From Castellaniella daejeonensis (GTDB taxonomy: Bacteria; Pseudomonadota; Gammaproteobacteria; Burkholderiales; Burkholderiaceae_B), in contig NZ_BAAAFN010000006.1 of NCBI RefSeq assembly GCF_039523555.1, positions 124,001-188,000 on the forward strand: 64,000 nucleotides of DNA. Direction: 5' to 3'. Under the pieces are notes generated by a model, which was given only the letters and a program-made list of their open reading frames with translations, ran no database searches and was not told where the DNA came from. The number at the start of each line of letters is the position of its first letter. The first letter of the stretch is position 1. The position numbers and the translations under genes were made by a program. Positions 23,873 through 31,515 of this stretch are shown piece by piece.

Positions 23873-25846
23873 TTATGCCACCAGGGCGGGATCAGGGGAC
23901 CGGACCCGCATAGGTTCCGGTATCCAACGCTTCCCAGCCAGGGCCAGGGTCGCAGCCTCAACGGCTGCGGGCTTCTTCATCGCAGACAGGGGCAGCGCAG
24001 CATCAGCGCCTGCACCATCGGTCACAGCCTGGGCAATCATGCCCTTGCTGACATGCTGTAGAAAACTTGGCCCGGTAGGCTCCCACCATTCAACCAGGTC
24101 AGTACCTGCGGTCGTGGCCAGGACATCAAGCGGCGTTGCATGATCGAGTGCGTGGCTCTCAATGCCCTGCACCGTCCCGGCCACGATGAACGCCAGCAGG
24201 TCCACCAGTGTTTGCTGGTCTTGGGCCAGCGCCCAGGCCAGGACATCGGTGATATGCCCGTTTTCGTCTGTAGGCAACACATCCAGCCAGTGCCGCCGCA
24301 GACCACCCATCGTTTTTGCCGCCTTGCTGTCGGCGTAGTCCGGCGCGTGGGTGTCGATGGGTTCCGTGTGCAGCGACACGCCCAGGCCAAACCCCCGCGT
24401 GTATCCTTTCCCCAACTGATCCTGGGCAAGCTGCGCCACCAGGACGGCCAGCGCAATCGCAGGTTTCCCGGCCAGATCGGCAGCGACGGCGGCGACCTTG
24501 TTGGCCGTCAACTGGCGCATCAGCCGTTCAGAATACGCGGGCCGCGTGGTCGGTGCTGGCAGTGAAGTGCGCAGCGCCGGGGTATCGCAGCCCTCGCCCT
24601 CTGCGGCCTGGACCGCCGCCTGCACAGCGCGGCGATCTTCGGGTCGGATCAGCCCATAAGTGACATCCAGCGCCCCGCTGCGGTCGATGTAGACGCCGAC
24701 TCCGGCGATTTTCTTGGCTTCATCCGGCCAGACCTTGGCGGCGTTCGTGATAGCCGTGCGCTGCGTTCGCAGCGGTTCCAGTTCCTGGGCCAGCCGATCC
24801 CAGGTTTCTTCATCGGCACCGTTAGCATCTTCCAGCGCCTCCATTTGGCCCGCAATGGCGTCTATTTTTTTCGTCAGCGCCTTGACCTGGGCGGCTTCGG
24901 CTTTCGTCAGTGCGCGGGGTTCGGCGTGGACTTGGCCGTATTTGTTGCTATAGCCGGTCCAGCCTGCTTCACCGGCTGACAGCACCGCCTCAATCCAGGC
25001 CCAGCCCTCGCCCAGCCGCGCCAGCTCCGCCTGCATTTTGTCGGCTGCGATGCCTTGCAAAATATCCGGGTCATGCAGGTAAATCCTTTGCAAATCGCCA
25101 TCTGCTGCAAACAGGTCCCGCGTCATCCGGCCCCCTGCTGCCTCGTAGGCATCCAGACCGACATACTTGGCCAGGGCATGATCAGCGGTCCAGGCTTCAT
25201 CCGTCAAACGATGGCGGATGCTGGACGGGTTGGCATTTTTCCGGTCCCAGGCATCCATACGCGCCCATTGCTCCCGCTGCCGGTCGTGGTCGTCGGTAAT
25301 CGCAAAGGCCATGAGAACCGCTAGGCTCATTTCGTCATTCTGGTATGCCTGGATCAGTTCGGGTGCAACATGGGCCAGCCGCATGCGCCCCCGGACAAAG
25401 GCCGGATCTTTGCCGTAGCGGGCGGCGACATCATCCACCGTCGCGCCCTGCTCCAACAGTGTGGCGAACGCCCGGAATTCATCGACCGGGTGCATGTCCT
25501 CGCGGATGATATTTTCAGCCAGGGAGGCATCCAGCCCCTGGGTGCCGGGAACGATCAGGACCGGGACCGGACGATCAGCGGGCCACCGGCCATCCTGCAT
25601 CAGCAACTGGATCGCGGCCCAGCGTCGGCCCCCGGCAACCGCTTCATACTGACCGCGTTTTTTCCCTTTCACGACGACAAGGTTTTGCAGTAAACCCTGG
25701 GCGGCGATGGATGCGGCCAGTTCGGCCAGGGGCTTCTGCCCCGGCTTTTTGCGGGCTTGGTAGCGGTCCGACAAAATGAGGGATTTGGGCAAAATTTCCG
25801 TGCGGCCTGCGGTGGGCATGTCCGTAGTCATGATGTCGGCCCCCAT
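23873..25846 (-). CDS. long ParB/RepB/Spo0J-like protein of the leading region
   Basis: A 657-residue protein. The first 200 or so residues are a ParB N-terminal and helix-turn-helix unit: 'RYQARKKPGQKPLAELAASI', 'YEAVAGGRRWAAIQLL', 'LAENIIREDMHPVDEFRAFA' and 'VDDVAARYGKDPAFVRGRMR'. The long C-terminal part has a helical coiled region (about 300-350) and no recognised domain. Such long ParB-like proteins commonly travel with ssb in plasmid leading regions and are not the usual partition ParB; no ParA partner is adjacent. The ATG overlaps the stop of the 51-aa ORF as TGATG, suggesting coupling. Confidence 0.85.
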   Translation of the reverse strand: MGADIMTTDMPTAGRTEILPKSLILSDRYQARKKPGQKPLAELAASIAAQGLLQNLVVVKGKKRGQYEAVAGGRRWAAIQLLMQDGRWPADRPVPVLIVPGTQGLDASLAENIIREDMHPVDEFRAFATLLEQGATVDDVAARYGKDPAFVRGRMRLAHVAPELIQAYQNDEMSLAVLMAFAITDDHDRQREQWARMDAWDRKNANPSSIRHRLTDEAWTADHALAKYVGLDAYEAAGGRMTRDLFAADGDLQRIYLHDPDILQGIAADKMQAELARLGEGWAWIEAVLSAGEAGWTGYSNKYGQVHAEPRALTKAEAAQVKALTKKIDAIAGQMEALEDANGADEETWDRLAQELEPLRTQRTAITNAAKVWPDEAKKIAGVGVYIDRSGALDVTYGLIRPEDRRAVQAAVQAAEGEGCDTPALRTSLPAPTTRPAYSERLMRQLTANKVAAVAADLAGKPAIALAVLVAQLAQDQLGKGYTRGFGLGVSLHTEPIDTHAPDYADSKAAKTMGGLRRHWLDVLPTDENGHITDVLAWALAQDQQTLVDLLAFIVAGTVQGIESHALDHATPLDVLATTAGTDLVEWWEPTGPSFLQHVSKGMIAQAVTDGAGADAALPLSAMKKPAAVEAATLALAGKRWIPEPMRVRSPDPALVA

Positions 25847-26001
25847 CAATGGATCGTCTTGGATTCGTGCGCGGCAGGCTGGCGCAGCAGCTTGACCAGC
25901 GCCGCGATGTCGCGGCCCTTGAGTGCCGGCAGACGCATGGGCGTATGCGCGTCATGGACGGCCCGCACATAAATATCGAGTTTGGTAAGATCATGTTTCA
26001 T
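25846..26001 (-). CDS. 51-aa small protein coupled to the ParB-like gene
   Basis: A short frame (MKHDLTKLDIYVRAVHDAHT...KTIH) with GGGAG ten bases before its ATG and a stop that overlaps the next start as TGATG. The central 'LPALKGRDIAALVKLLRQ' is probably helical. It lies between ssb and parB in one transcription direction. No family was recognised. The tight coupling makes it likely to be translated. Confidence 0.6.
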   Translation of the reverse strand: MKHDLTKLDIYVRAVHDAHTPMRLPALKGRDIAALVKLLRQPAAHESKTIH

Positions 26002-26037
26002 CGCTAGTGCTCCCTCAAAAATGTAGTAGCGGTGTGT

Positions 26038-26073
26038 GCCCCTGGATCGGTTGCCGCCGCCCAGGGGCTTTTT
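26038..26073 (+). terminator. plus-strand intrinsic terminator inside the minus-strand leading operon
   Basis: GCCCCTGG (26038-26045) pairs with CCAGGGGC (26061-26068) and is followed by TTTTT. It works only for plus-strand transcripts, yet ssb, the 51-aa ORF and parB run on the minus strand. It may stop antisense read-through toward ssb. Confidence 0.55.
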
Positions 26074-26087
26074 GCATTTGGCTGGAT

Positions 26088-26576
26088 TTAGAACGGGATG
26101 TCCGGATCATCGGCCAGATTGCTGGCCGCAGGCTGCGCAGCAGGTGCGGCGCTGCGCCCACCCCGTTTGCGCGGCTGCGCGGGCTTGCCGGTCTTGGGGC
26201 CGTCCTCGCCTGCACCGTCGCCCGCAGCAGGGCCACCGTCACGGCCACCCAGCATCTGCATCTGGTCGGCCACGATTTCGGTGCTGTAGCGGTCCGCGCC
26301 GGTTTCCTTGTCCTGCCATTTGCGCGTTTTCAGACGGCCCTCGATGTAGACCGAACGGCCCTTCTTCAAATACTCGCCCGCGATTTCGGCCAGGCGGTTG
26401 TAGAACACCACCCGATGCCATTCTGTTTCCTCGCGCTTCTCGCCCGTGGCCTTGTCCTTCCATTGGGTCATCGTGGCAACCGAAGCATTGCAGATCGCGG
26501 CACCGTCCGGGCTGTAGCGCACTTCGGGATCGCGGCCCAGGTTGCCGATGAGGATGACTTTGTTGACTGATGCCAT
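26088..26576 (-). CDS. ssb: single-stranded DNA-binding protein
   Basis: A 162-residue SSB: OB-fold 'MASVNKVILIGNLGRDPEVR', 'ETEWHRVVFYNRLAEIAGEYL' with the conserved Trp and Phe, and 'GRSVYIEGRLKTRKWQDK'. A Gly/Pro/Arg-rich linker ends with the acidic tip DDPDIPF that recruits partner proteins. Plasmid-borne SSB protects the incoming strand and helps suppress SOS. The gene is 84 bases before the DUF6573-type gene's end and upstream of the ParB-like gene, all on the minus strand. Confidence 0.95.
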   Translation of the reverse strand: MASVNKVILIGNLGRDPEVRYSPDGAAICNASVATMTQWKDKATGEKREETEWHRVVFYNRLAEIAGEYLKKGRSVYIEGRLKTRKWQDKETGADRYSTEIVADQMQMLGGRDGGPAAGDGAGEDGPKTGKPAQPRKRGGRSAAPAAQPAASNLADDPDIPF

Positions 26577-26625
26577 GGTGTTTCTCCTTGCTTTCCGTGG
26601 TTGGGATTTCAGCGACAGCCGCTGT

Positions 26626-26650
26626 CAATGCTCCGCGCCGCGAAGCATTG
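26626..26650 (-). other. hairpin between the DUF6573-like gene and ssb
   Basis: CAATGCT...AGCATTG arms with an inner CGC/GCG stem form a 25-base hairpin with one mismatch and no U tract. It may be an attenuator or mRNA processing site ahead of ssb. Confidence 0.4.
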
Positions 26651-26660
26651 GCCGGGGTTG

Positions 26661-27068
26661 TCAGTCCTCGTTGGGCTGGCTGATCGTGATGACCGGCTCA
26701 CCGGCATCCCCGGCACCGATGCGCATGGTCAGCACTGCGCTACGCGGGCGGATGCCCCGGCCTTCGCGTGGCACCCGCAGCACTTCAAAGGCGCAGCATC
26801 CAGCCCCGGCCGCCCGCCGTGCGGCCCGGTGCGCCATCCACACGACATCCCACAAGCGCCCCGCCTCGTCCTGGCTCGTCGCCTTGCGCCGGTCGGTTTC
26901 TTCGGTCCACTCCACACAATCGGCCCAGGCGGCGCGGGTCATGGCGACCGGCACCGTAAACCCGGCTTCGCAGGCCGTCGCGGTCACATCCACCAGCACA
27001 CCATCTGCGACCGCCTGAGCGCGGCTGTAGGCATGGATCAGGTCTGATGCTTCAAACAGCTTGTTCAT
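26661..27068 (-). CDS. DUF6573-type plasmid protein
   Basis: A 135-residue protein beginning MNKLFEASDLIHAYSRAQAV, the usual opening of the DUF6573 family found in plasmid leading regions. 'TRAAWADCVEW', 'RLWDVVWMAHRAARRAA' and 'FEVLRVPREGR' follow. Function is unknown; its companions are ssb, ParB-like and radC genes. The ATG at 27068 follows AAGGATGGAAACCC. A frame extension to 27230 runs through the structured leader and has no ribosome site, so it is not used. Confidence 0.8.
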   Translation of the reverse strand: MNKLFEASDLIHAYSRAQAVADGVLVDVTATACEAGFTVPVAMTRAAWADCVEWTEETDRRKATSQDEAGRLWDVVWMAHRAARRAAGAGCCAFEVLRVPREGRGIRPRSAVLTMRIGAGDAGEPVITISQPNED

Positions 27069-27111
27069 GGGTTTCCATCCTTCAAAAAAGCCTTTTGGGG
27101 CTGGTTTTTCT

Positions 27112-27440
27112 GCTGACCGGATTCGAAGATTCTTGAGCCGGATCGTTGATGCGATGTGGGGGGATTGATCCTGGCTCCCGGTGTTGCCGCCGTCTTTCGT
27201 GAGTTCCGTCGCCGTGCCGATCTGGACCATGCAGCGGCCAGCCGGAGAGGGTCGTGGAATAAATGGAGGGGACCCGCGCAGCGGGGAGGCAGCCGTTTAT
27301 GCCGCGAAAGCCCTCGGAGGCTGGACGCGGAGTGGTACACGTCGGCGATTCAGGCGGCGGAACTCACGAAAGACGGGGATGTCGGCAGTGGCGCGGATCT
27401 GTCGCCCCACATCGGCTGCGCGGCGAGCGCCCCTAGTCGC
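27112..27440 (-). promoter_or_regulatory. structured leader element, copy A (candidate ssDNA promoter)
   Basis: Upstream of the DUF6573-like gene lies a long imperfect inverted repeat. CCGTCTTTCGTGAGTTCCG (27190-27208) and its exact reverse complement (27358-27376) are 19 bp each with a 149-base loop. An outer matching box CCCCACATCG occurs near 27402 and on the opposite strand near 27152. The same architecture and shared blocks (GTTGCC, GTCGGCG-TT-AGGCGGCG, GCGGCGAGCGCCCCT) recur before radC at 29864-30190. Long fold-back repeats before leading-region genes recall the Frpo single-stranded promoter of F. That function is inferred. Confidence 0.5.
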
Positions 27441-27800
27441 GCCCGCACGGGCGCGGCTCCATCTGCGGCCAGCGGCCGCCTGGCAAACGCAGTGCGCAGC
27501 GCCGCAAGGCGCGAAGGCGTGAGGGATGGAAGCCCGCCAGGGTCAAGACCCGGCACGGGGCTTGATGCGCAGCACGACAGCCCGACCCCGACGCCCACGG
27601 CGGCGGGGACACGTTCAGGTTTGACGGCAATGGGGTGTTGATCGGGGCGCAACCCACAGAAACCGGATGAGGACCCGGCAACGCGCCCCTGATCAGGCTA
27701 GGGTCTTTCGAGTCCGAGGGGCTTTTGTGTCAGATACAGAAGACAGGGCAATGAATGTATAGCTGCACACCATAGGTCAGTTACAGCCCCGTTTTTTTCA
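27441..27800. other. noncoding G+C-rich spacer
   Basis: No gene with a credible start and composition was found. CGCGCCCGCACGGGCGCG-type dyads occur at about 27438-27456, and GCCCCT...AGGGGCTTTT near 27687-27724 could be a weak plus-strand terminator. Weak open frames on both strands here share peptides only because of the inverted-repeat DNA. Confidence 0.4.
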
Positions 27801-27810
27801 ACGTCTTACC

Positions 27811-27853
27811 TTGATCTGAAGTTTTTATTTAATATAGTCCCCTAGACTATATT
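27811..27853 (+). promoter_or_regulatory. rcnR promoter with overlapping palindromic operator
   Basis: AATATAGTC (27831-27839) and GACTATATT (27845-27853) form a perfect 9-bp dyad around CCCTA. TTGATC (27811-27816) and TATAGT (27833-27838) are -35/-10 candidates with a 16-bp spacer, so the operator covers the -10. The run of C flanked by A+T arms resembles CsoR/RcnR-family operators. The metal-bound regulator should release it. Confidence 0.65.
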
Positions 27854-27867
27854 AATCATACTCCATC

Positions 27868-28140
27868 ATGTCCCATACCTCCCGTGAAAAGGCCAAACTG
27901 ATCGCACGCGTTCGCCGTATCAAGGGTCAGCTCGAAGGCATCGAACGAGCGCTAGAACTGGAAGTGACCTGTGCAGAGGTACTGCGCCAGCTCGCCTCCG
28001 TCCGTGGCGCAGTCAGTGGCCTGACAGCCGAAGTGATGGAAGATCATCTGCGTGAGCACGTCCTGGCCCCCTCAGACGACAAGGCGCGTTTTCAAGGCGG
28101 TGAAGAAATGATCGAAGTCATCCGAGCCTACATGAAATGA
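27868..28140 (+). CDS. rcnR: RcnR-type nickel/cobalt-responsive repressor (CsoR/RcnR family)
   Basis: A 90-residue four-helix-bundle repressor. His3, Cys35, His60 and His64 are all present (SHTSREK, TCAEVL, EDHLREH), the ligand set that separates Ni/Co-sensing RcnR from formaldehyde-sensing FrmR and copper-sensing CsoR. It overlaps the exporter gene downstream as ATGA, and a palindromic operator covers its promoter, so autoregulation and metal induction of both genes are expected. Confidence 0.85.
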   Translation: MSHTSREKAKLIARVRRIKGQLEGIERALELEVTCAEVLRQLASVRGAVSGLTAEVMEDHLREHVLAPSDDKARFQGGEEMIEVIRAYMK

Positions 28141-29213
28141 ACCAGCCTAGGCCCGTTATGCCGCACGTCTCCATCCGTTGGCCAGCGCTGCGCGGCGGAT
28201 TGCTCGCCTTGCTGGCCGCTGCATTGTTTGGCATCAGTACGCCACTGGTCCAGCTCATCGGTACAGGTGTCGGCACTTTCTGGACCGCATCACTGCTCTA
28301 CGCGGGCGCCGCGATCATTGGGGTGTGCTCACGTCAGCAGGTGGACAAAGAAGCCCGGGTCAAGCGTGGCGACCTATCACGTTTGCTGTGGATGGCCGCC
28401 TTTGGGGCCGTATTGGGACCAGTAGCGCTAGTCTGGGGCCTACAGCACACCAGTGGTACCGGTGCTTCACTGATGCTCACACTCGAAGCCTTGTTCACCG
28501 CCTTGCTGGCACGACTGCTCTACGGCGAAACCATGGATCGGCGTGTTTGGGTCGCCATGTTGCTTCTGCTGGCGGGAGGCATGGCTTTGGTACTCGATCA
28601 GGGTCGCCAAGGCAGCAGCCAGCTCTGGGGGCTGCTCGCAGTGTTTGTTGCCACAATGGCGTGGGGAGCGGACAACACGCTGTCACGCGCCCTGGCCGAG
28701 CGCGATCCCGGACAAGTCGTGCTCGGCAAGGCCGTTCTGGGTGCTTTGGCCACGGCCATTCTCGCTGCGCTCTCGGGCGATCCGCTGCCCTCATGGGGCT
28801 CAGCACTGGGGCTGATGGTCATAGGTGCTACCGGCTATGGCCTGAGCCTGCGCTTTTACCTGCTGGCACAACGTGCCTTCGGCGCGGCGCGCACAGGATC
28901 GGTATTTGCATTTGCACCCTTTATCGGCGCGGCCCTTGCCATTGTGCTAGGCGACCGTAGTGGCACATGGGTGATGGCAATCGGTGGGCTGCTGATGGTG
29001 CTGGGGGTGATACTGCACCTGGCGGAATCGCACAACCATGAACATACGCACGAGCGGCTGGAACATGAGCACGCGCATCGCCACGATGACGGCCATCACA
29101 ATCACACGCACGACCCGATGCCGATAGGAGCACACAGCCATCCCCATGTACATGAACCCATGGTTCATGCGCATCCGCATGTCCCAGATGCGCACCACCG
29201 GCACACGCACTAG
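28137..29213 (+). CDS. EamA-type exporter with histidine-rich tail, probable Ni/Co efflux
   Basis: A 358-residue protein with ten predicted membrane helices in two EamA repeats (roughly residues 18-150 and 165-300; 'GGLLALLAAALFGISTPLVQ', 'WGADNTLSRALAERDPGQVV'). The cytoplasmic tail from about residue 300 is loaded with His ('NHEHTHERLEHEHAHRHDDG', 'HSHPHVHEP', 'DAHHRHTH'), a feature of metal exporters. Coupling to rcnR points to Ni or Co; CnrT-like proteins are the nearest idea. Substrate is inferred, not shown. Confidence 0.8.
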   Translation: MNQPRPVMPHVSIRWPALRGGLLALLAAALFGISTPLVQLIGTGVGTFWTASLLYAGAAIIGVCSRQQVDKEARVKRGDLSRLLWMAAFGAVLGPVALVWGLQHTSGTGASLMLTLEALFTALLARLLYGETMDRRVWVAMLLLLAGGMALVLDQGRQGSSQLWGLLAVFVATMAWGADNTLSRALAERDPGQVVLGKAVLGALATAILAALSGDPLPSWGSALGLMVIGATGYGLSLRFYLLAQRAFGAARTGSVFAFAPFIGAALAIVLGDRSGTWVMAIGGLLMVLGVILHLAESHNHEHTHERLEHEHAHRHDDGHHNHTHDPMPIGAHSHPHVHEPMVHAHPHVPDAHHRHTH

Positions 29214-29248
29214 CGCGCAAGCTGGCCCGGTTAATTCAGACCCAGAGG

Positions 29249-29298
29249 CAGGGCGGCAAACCCGCCCTGGTACAGGGCGGGGCCGCAGCCCCACCCTG
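29249..29298. terminator. two tandem GC hairpins between convergent genes
   Basis: Hairpin 1: CAGGGCGG (29249-29256), loop CAAAC, CCGCCCTG (29262-29269). Hairpin 2: CAGGGCGGGGC (29273-29283), loop CGCA, GCCCCACCCTG (29288-29298), one mismatch. They lie between the 3' ends of the exporter gene and radC. No U tract is present, so termination is only likely. Confidence 0.45.
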
Positions 29299-29307
29299 CC
29301 GACCGCC

Positions 29308-29838
29308 TTACACCTGACCGCGTTCAGCCAGGGAAACCGCCTGGGTTGCTGCAACCACGACATGATCCAGCAAGCGCACATCCACCAGGGCCAGCGCCTG
29401 CTTGAGTTGCCGCGTCATGCTCACATCAGCCGCGCTGGGTTCAGCCAGTCCCGACGGATGGTTATGCGCCATCAGCAGCGCGGCGGCATTCACACGCAAG
29501 GCCGTTTTCACAATTTCGCGGGGGTAGATGCTGGCATGGCACAGCGTCCCGAAGGCCTGTTCGATGTAGCGGATCGGCTTTAACTGCGCGTCCAGATACA
29601 GGAACGCCGCACACTCATGACCCAGCCCGGCCAGCTTCGCCTGGAAAAACTGCACCACCCGTGCAGGCTGCGCCATCGGGTTGGACACAGAAATCAGGCT
29701 TTCAGCCGCCACCCGGCCCGCTGCCAGCACCTGATCATCGGACGCCAGCCGATAGCGCCCGCTGGGGCTGCGGACATACAGCGTATGCACATCGTTCATG
29801 TTGTCGTAGCCCAGCGCGGCGGTGCTGATTTCTTTCAT
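29308..29838 (-). CDS. radC: RadC-family JAB-domain protein
   Basis: A 176-residue protein with the JAMM motif HNHPSGLAEPSAAD (H-x-H-x10-D) and upstream 'YIEQAFGTLCHASIYPREIV'. The N-terminal helix-hairpin-helix of long chromosomal RadC is missing, as usual for mobile-element copies. The role of these short proteins is unclear, though they are frequent in plasmid leading regions and defence/anti-defence clusters. The ATG at 29838 follows AAAGGAGAACACC. A structured leader related to that of the DUF6573-like gene lies upstream. Confidence 0.9.
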   Translation of the reverse strand: MKEISTAALGYDNMNDVHTLYVRSPSGRYRLASDDQVLAAGRVAAESLISVSNPMAQPARVVQFFQAKLAGLGHECAAFLYLDAQLKPIRYIEQAFGTLCHASIYPREIVKTALRVNAAALLMAHNHPSGLAEPSAADVSMTRQLKQALALVDVRLLDHVVVAATQAVSLAERGQV

Positions 29839-29863
29839 GGTGTTCTCCTTTCGGGGTTATCCG

Positions 29864-30190
29864 GCTACCGGGGCCGAAGATTCCGAGCCTTCTGTAGGTT
29901 TTGCGGTGTTCGCAGTCCTACTGTCTGGCCCGGAGTGCCACCGTTGCCGTGAGTTCGTCGCCTTGCCGCGCTGGATCACGCAGGGACGACCGAAAAGGGG
30001 CGGGCACGGAGGCCGCAGCCCGCAGGAGAACGAAGAGAAACGAAGGGACCGGGTGAGTACCCGGCGAAGCGCACCCCTTGCAGGAAGGAACGCAGTGATA
30101 CAGTCGGCGTTTTAGGCGGCGCACTCAGGGCAATGGCTGCCCGCACCATGGAGATGGACTGGGGACACTGGCCGCGCGGCGAGCGCCCCT
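29864..30190 (-). promoter_or_regulatory. structured leader element, copy B (candidate ssDNA promoter)
   Basis: The second copy of the leader seen at 27112-27440, upstream of radC. Arms TTGCCGTGAGTTCGTCGCC (29944-29962) and GGCGGCGCACTCAGGGCAA (30115-30133) pair imperfectly. Shared blocks with copy A include CCGAAGATTC.GAGCC next to the gene, CTGGA.CA.GCAG after the left arm, GTCGGCG-TT-AGGCGGCG at the right arm and GCGGCGAGCGCCCCT beyond it. The distance from left arm to start codon is about 105 bp here and about 120 bp in copy A. Confidence 0.5.
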
Positions 30191-30223
30191 ACCGGACGGA
30201 GGACGGTCCAACTCATCAAAAAC

Positions 30224-30265
30224 ACCATATATAGATTATTTAAAAATCAAAACTACCATATATAG
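30224..30265 (+). promoter_or_regulatory. two 11-bp direct repeats before the DUF2188 gene
   Basis: ACCATATATAG at 30224-30234 and again at 30255-30265, starts 31 bp apart (about three helical turns), in a very A+T-rich promoter region. They could be regulator sites or two -10 elements. Confidence 0.4.
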
Positions 30266-30324
30266 TATAAATGGCGTAAAATCCACTATGCATGCATCCA
30301 CGTGCCTACATTTGGAGTCTTATC

Positions 30325-30549
30325 ATGACTGGAAAAAATCAGTGGGTAGTGCCCAGAGAAGATGGCTGGGCGGTTCGTGGCGAGGGCAATAGTCGCGATA
30401 CATCGCACCACGCCACACAACAAGAAGCAATCAATGCCGCAAAGGGGATCGCTCAAAATCAGGCCAGCGAATTGTTTATCCAGAACAAACAAGGCCAAAT
30501 TCGAGAGCGTAATTCCTATGGCAATGATCCATTTCCCCCTAAGGGGTGA
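30325..30549 (+). CDS. DUF2188-family small protein
   Basis: A 74-residue protein: 'NQWVVPREDGWAVRGEGNSR', 'ATQQEAINAAKGIAQNQ', 'ELFIQNKQGQIRERNSYGND' and PFPPKG. These are the full set of DUF2188 landmarks, including the terminal 'DRDSYGNDPxPPxG'-like block. The start at 30325 has GGAG ten bases upstream; an upstream in-frame ATG at 30292 is less likely. Function unknown. Confidence 0.88.
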   Translation: MTGKNQWVVPREDGWAVRGEGNSRDTSHHATQQEAINAAKGIAQNQASELFIQNKQGQIRERNSYGNDPFPPKG

Positions 30550-30693
30550 ATTCGAGCAGACCGGGCTGCTCGCCGGTTTTGCAATCCAGCGGAGCCCGTT
30601 TTTCACTCCATATCGTCAAAATCCGCGCTAGTGAGCTGCGCATCAGCGAGGCAGTGTTCAAGAGACGGAGTGATCAGTCGCTCGGCTGTCGAA

Positions 30694-31515
30694 ATGAAGG
30701 CATCGAGAATCATGGAATCCGCTCGCGCAATCAAAATCTTGGAACGGCAACGTGCCACCATTGACGAACTGCGCTCGTCTCGCCGTTCGCAGGAATTCAC
30801 GAAATGGAAGCGCGACACAGAGGTTGCAGTTCAGAGGATTTTCGGAGCAGACAGCCGTCACCTGACAGATTTTTCCGAGATTCGTTACTCGCTGAGTGTC
30901 TTCACCACCGGTACGCCGGATTCCGACTTCCATGACGCGTATCTACGAGGGCTGGATACGGCAAAGTCCATTCTGTCATCGATGATCGACGAGATTCGTG
31001 AATACGACCTGGACTCGAACGCCGATAGCCCGACAAAGGCACTTGGCACGTTGGAGCAGGTGTGTCTGCGATTCCACATAGTCGCGCGACAGCTCCGTGT
31101 CCGCTACTCCAACAGAACGACACTGGAGATCGAAGATGAATACGACGTCCAAGACTTGCTTCACTCCTTATTGAAACTGAGTTTCGACGACGTGCGTCGG
31201 GAGGAATGGACGCCGAGCTATGCTGGTGGATCGGCAAGAGCCGATTTTCTACTGAAAGAAGAAGGGGTTGTCATCGAGGTGAAGAAGACGCGGCAAGGGC
31301 TCAGCGTCCCAGATATTGGCGCTCAGTTGCTGGTTGACATCGCCCGTTATCAGACGCACCCGGATTGCAAGCAGCTCGTCTGCTTCATCTACGACCCAGA
31401 GGGGCGAATTGGAAACCCGATTGGCCTTGAGCGTGACCTTGAAAAAACCCCGGCTAAGATGCCGGTGAGAGTCATCGGAGAGTGTCCAGAATTTTGTGGG
31501 CGAGGCATAACATGA
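30694..31515 (+). CDS. DpnII/MboI-like PD-(D/E)XK nuclease protein, 3' end altered by IS insertion
   Basis: A 273-residue protein with a helical N-terminus and a C-terminal nuclease fold: 'YAGGSARADFLLKEEGVVIE' followed by VKKTRQG gives the D-x(n)-E-V-K signature, then 'QLLVDIARYQTHPDCKQLV' and 'FIYDPEGRIGNPIGLERDL'. This matches the stand-alone DpnII-MboI-type REase domain proteins often found in defence islands. The IS256-family element entered within codon Val-Ile-(Val) near the 3' end. The present last residues GECPEFCGRGIT come from the IS; without it the gene would end VGPKGS with stop at 32879-32881. A GTG at 30631 and ATG 30712 are other possible starts. Confidence 0.65.
   Translation: MKASRIMESARAIKILERQRATIDELRSSRRSQEFTKWKRDTEVAVQRIFGADSRHLTDFSEIRYSLSVFTTGTPDSDFHDAYLRGLDTAKSILSSMIDEIREYDLDSNADSPTKALGTLEQVCLRFHIVARQLRVRYSNRTTLEIEDEYDVQDLLHSLLKLSFDDVRREEWTPSYAGGSARADFLLKEEGVVIEVKKTRQGLSVPDIGAQLLVDIARYQTHPDCKQLVCFIYDPEGRIGNPIGLERDLEKTPAKMPVRVIGECPEFCGRGIT
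31470..31477 (+). repeat. target-site duplication, left copy
   Basis: AGTCATCG directly left of the IS256-family element; the matching copy lies at 32854-32861. Confidence 0.9.

Noticed and set aside
23873..25846. ParB as half of a ParAB partition system
   Set aside because: No ParA is adjacent, the protein is about twice the usual length, and it travels with ssb; the segregation ATPase of this element is the StbB-like protein.
27118..27131. tRNA T-arm-like sequence (GGATTCGAAGATTC)
   Set aside because: No acceptor or anticodon stems can be built around it; it is part of the repeated leader block.
27156..27652. Overlapping frames on both strands upstream of the DUF6573-like gene, sharing an ELTKDG...SPHI peptide
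   Set aside because: The shared peptide is explained by the inverted repeat in the DNA; no ribosome site or consistent coding pattern.
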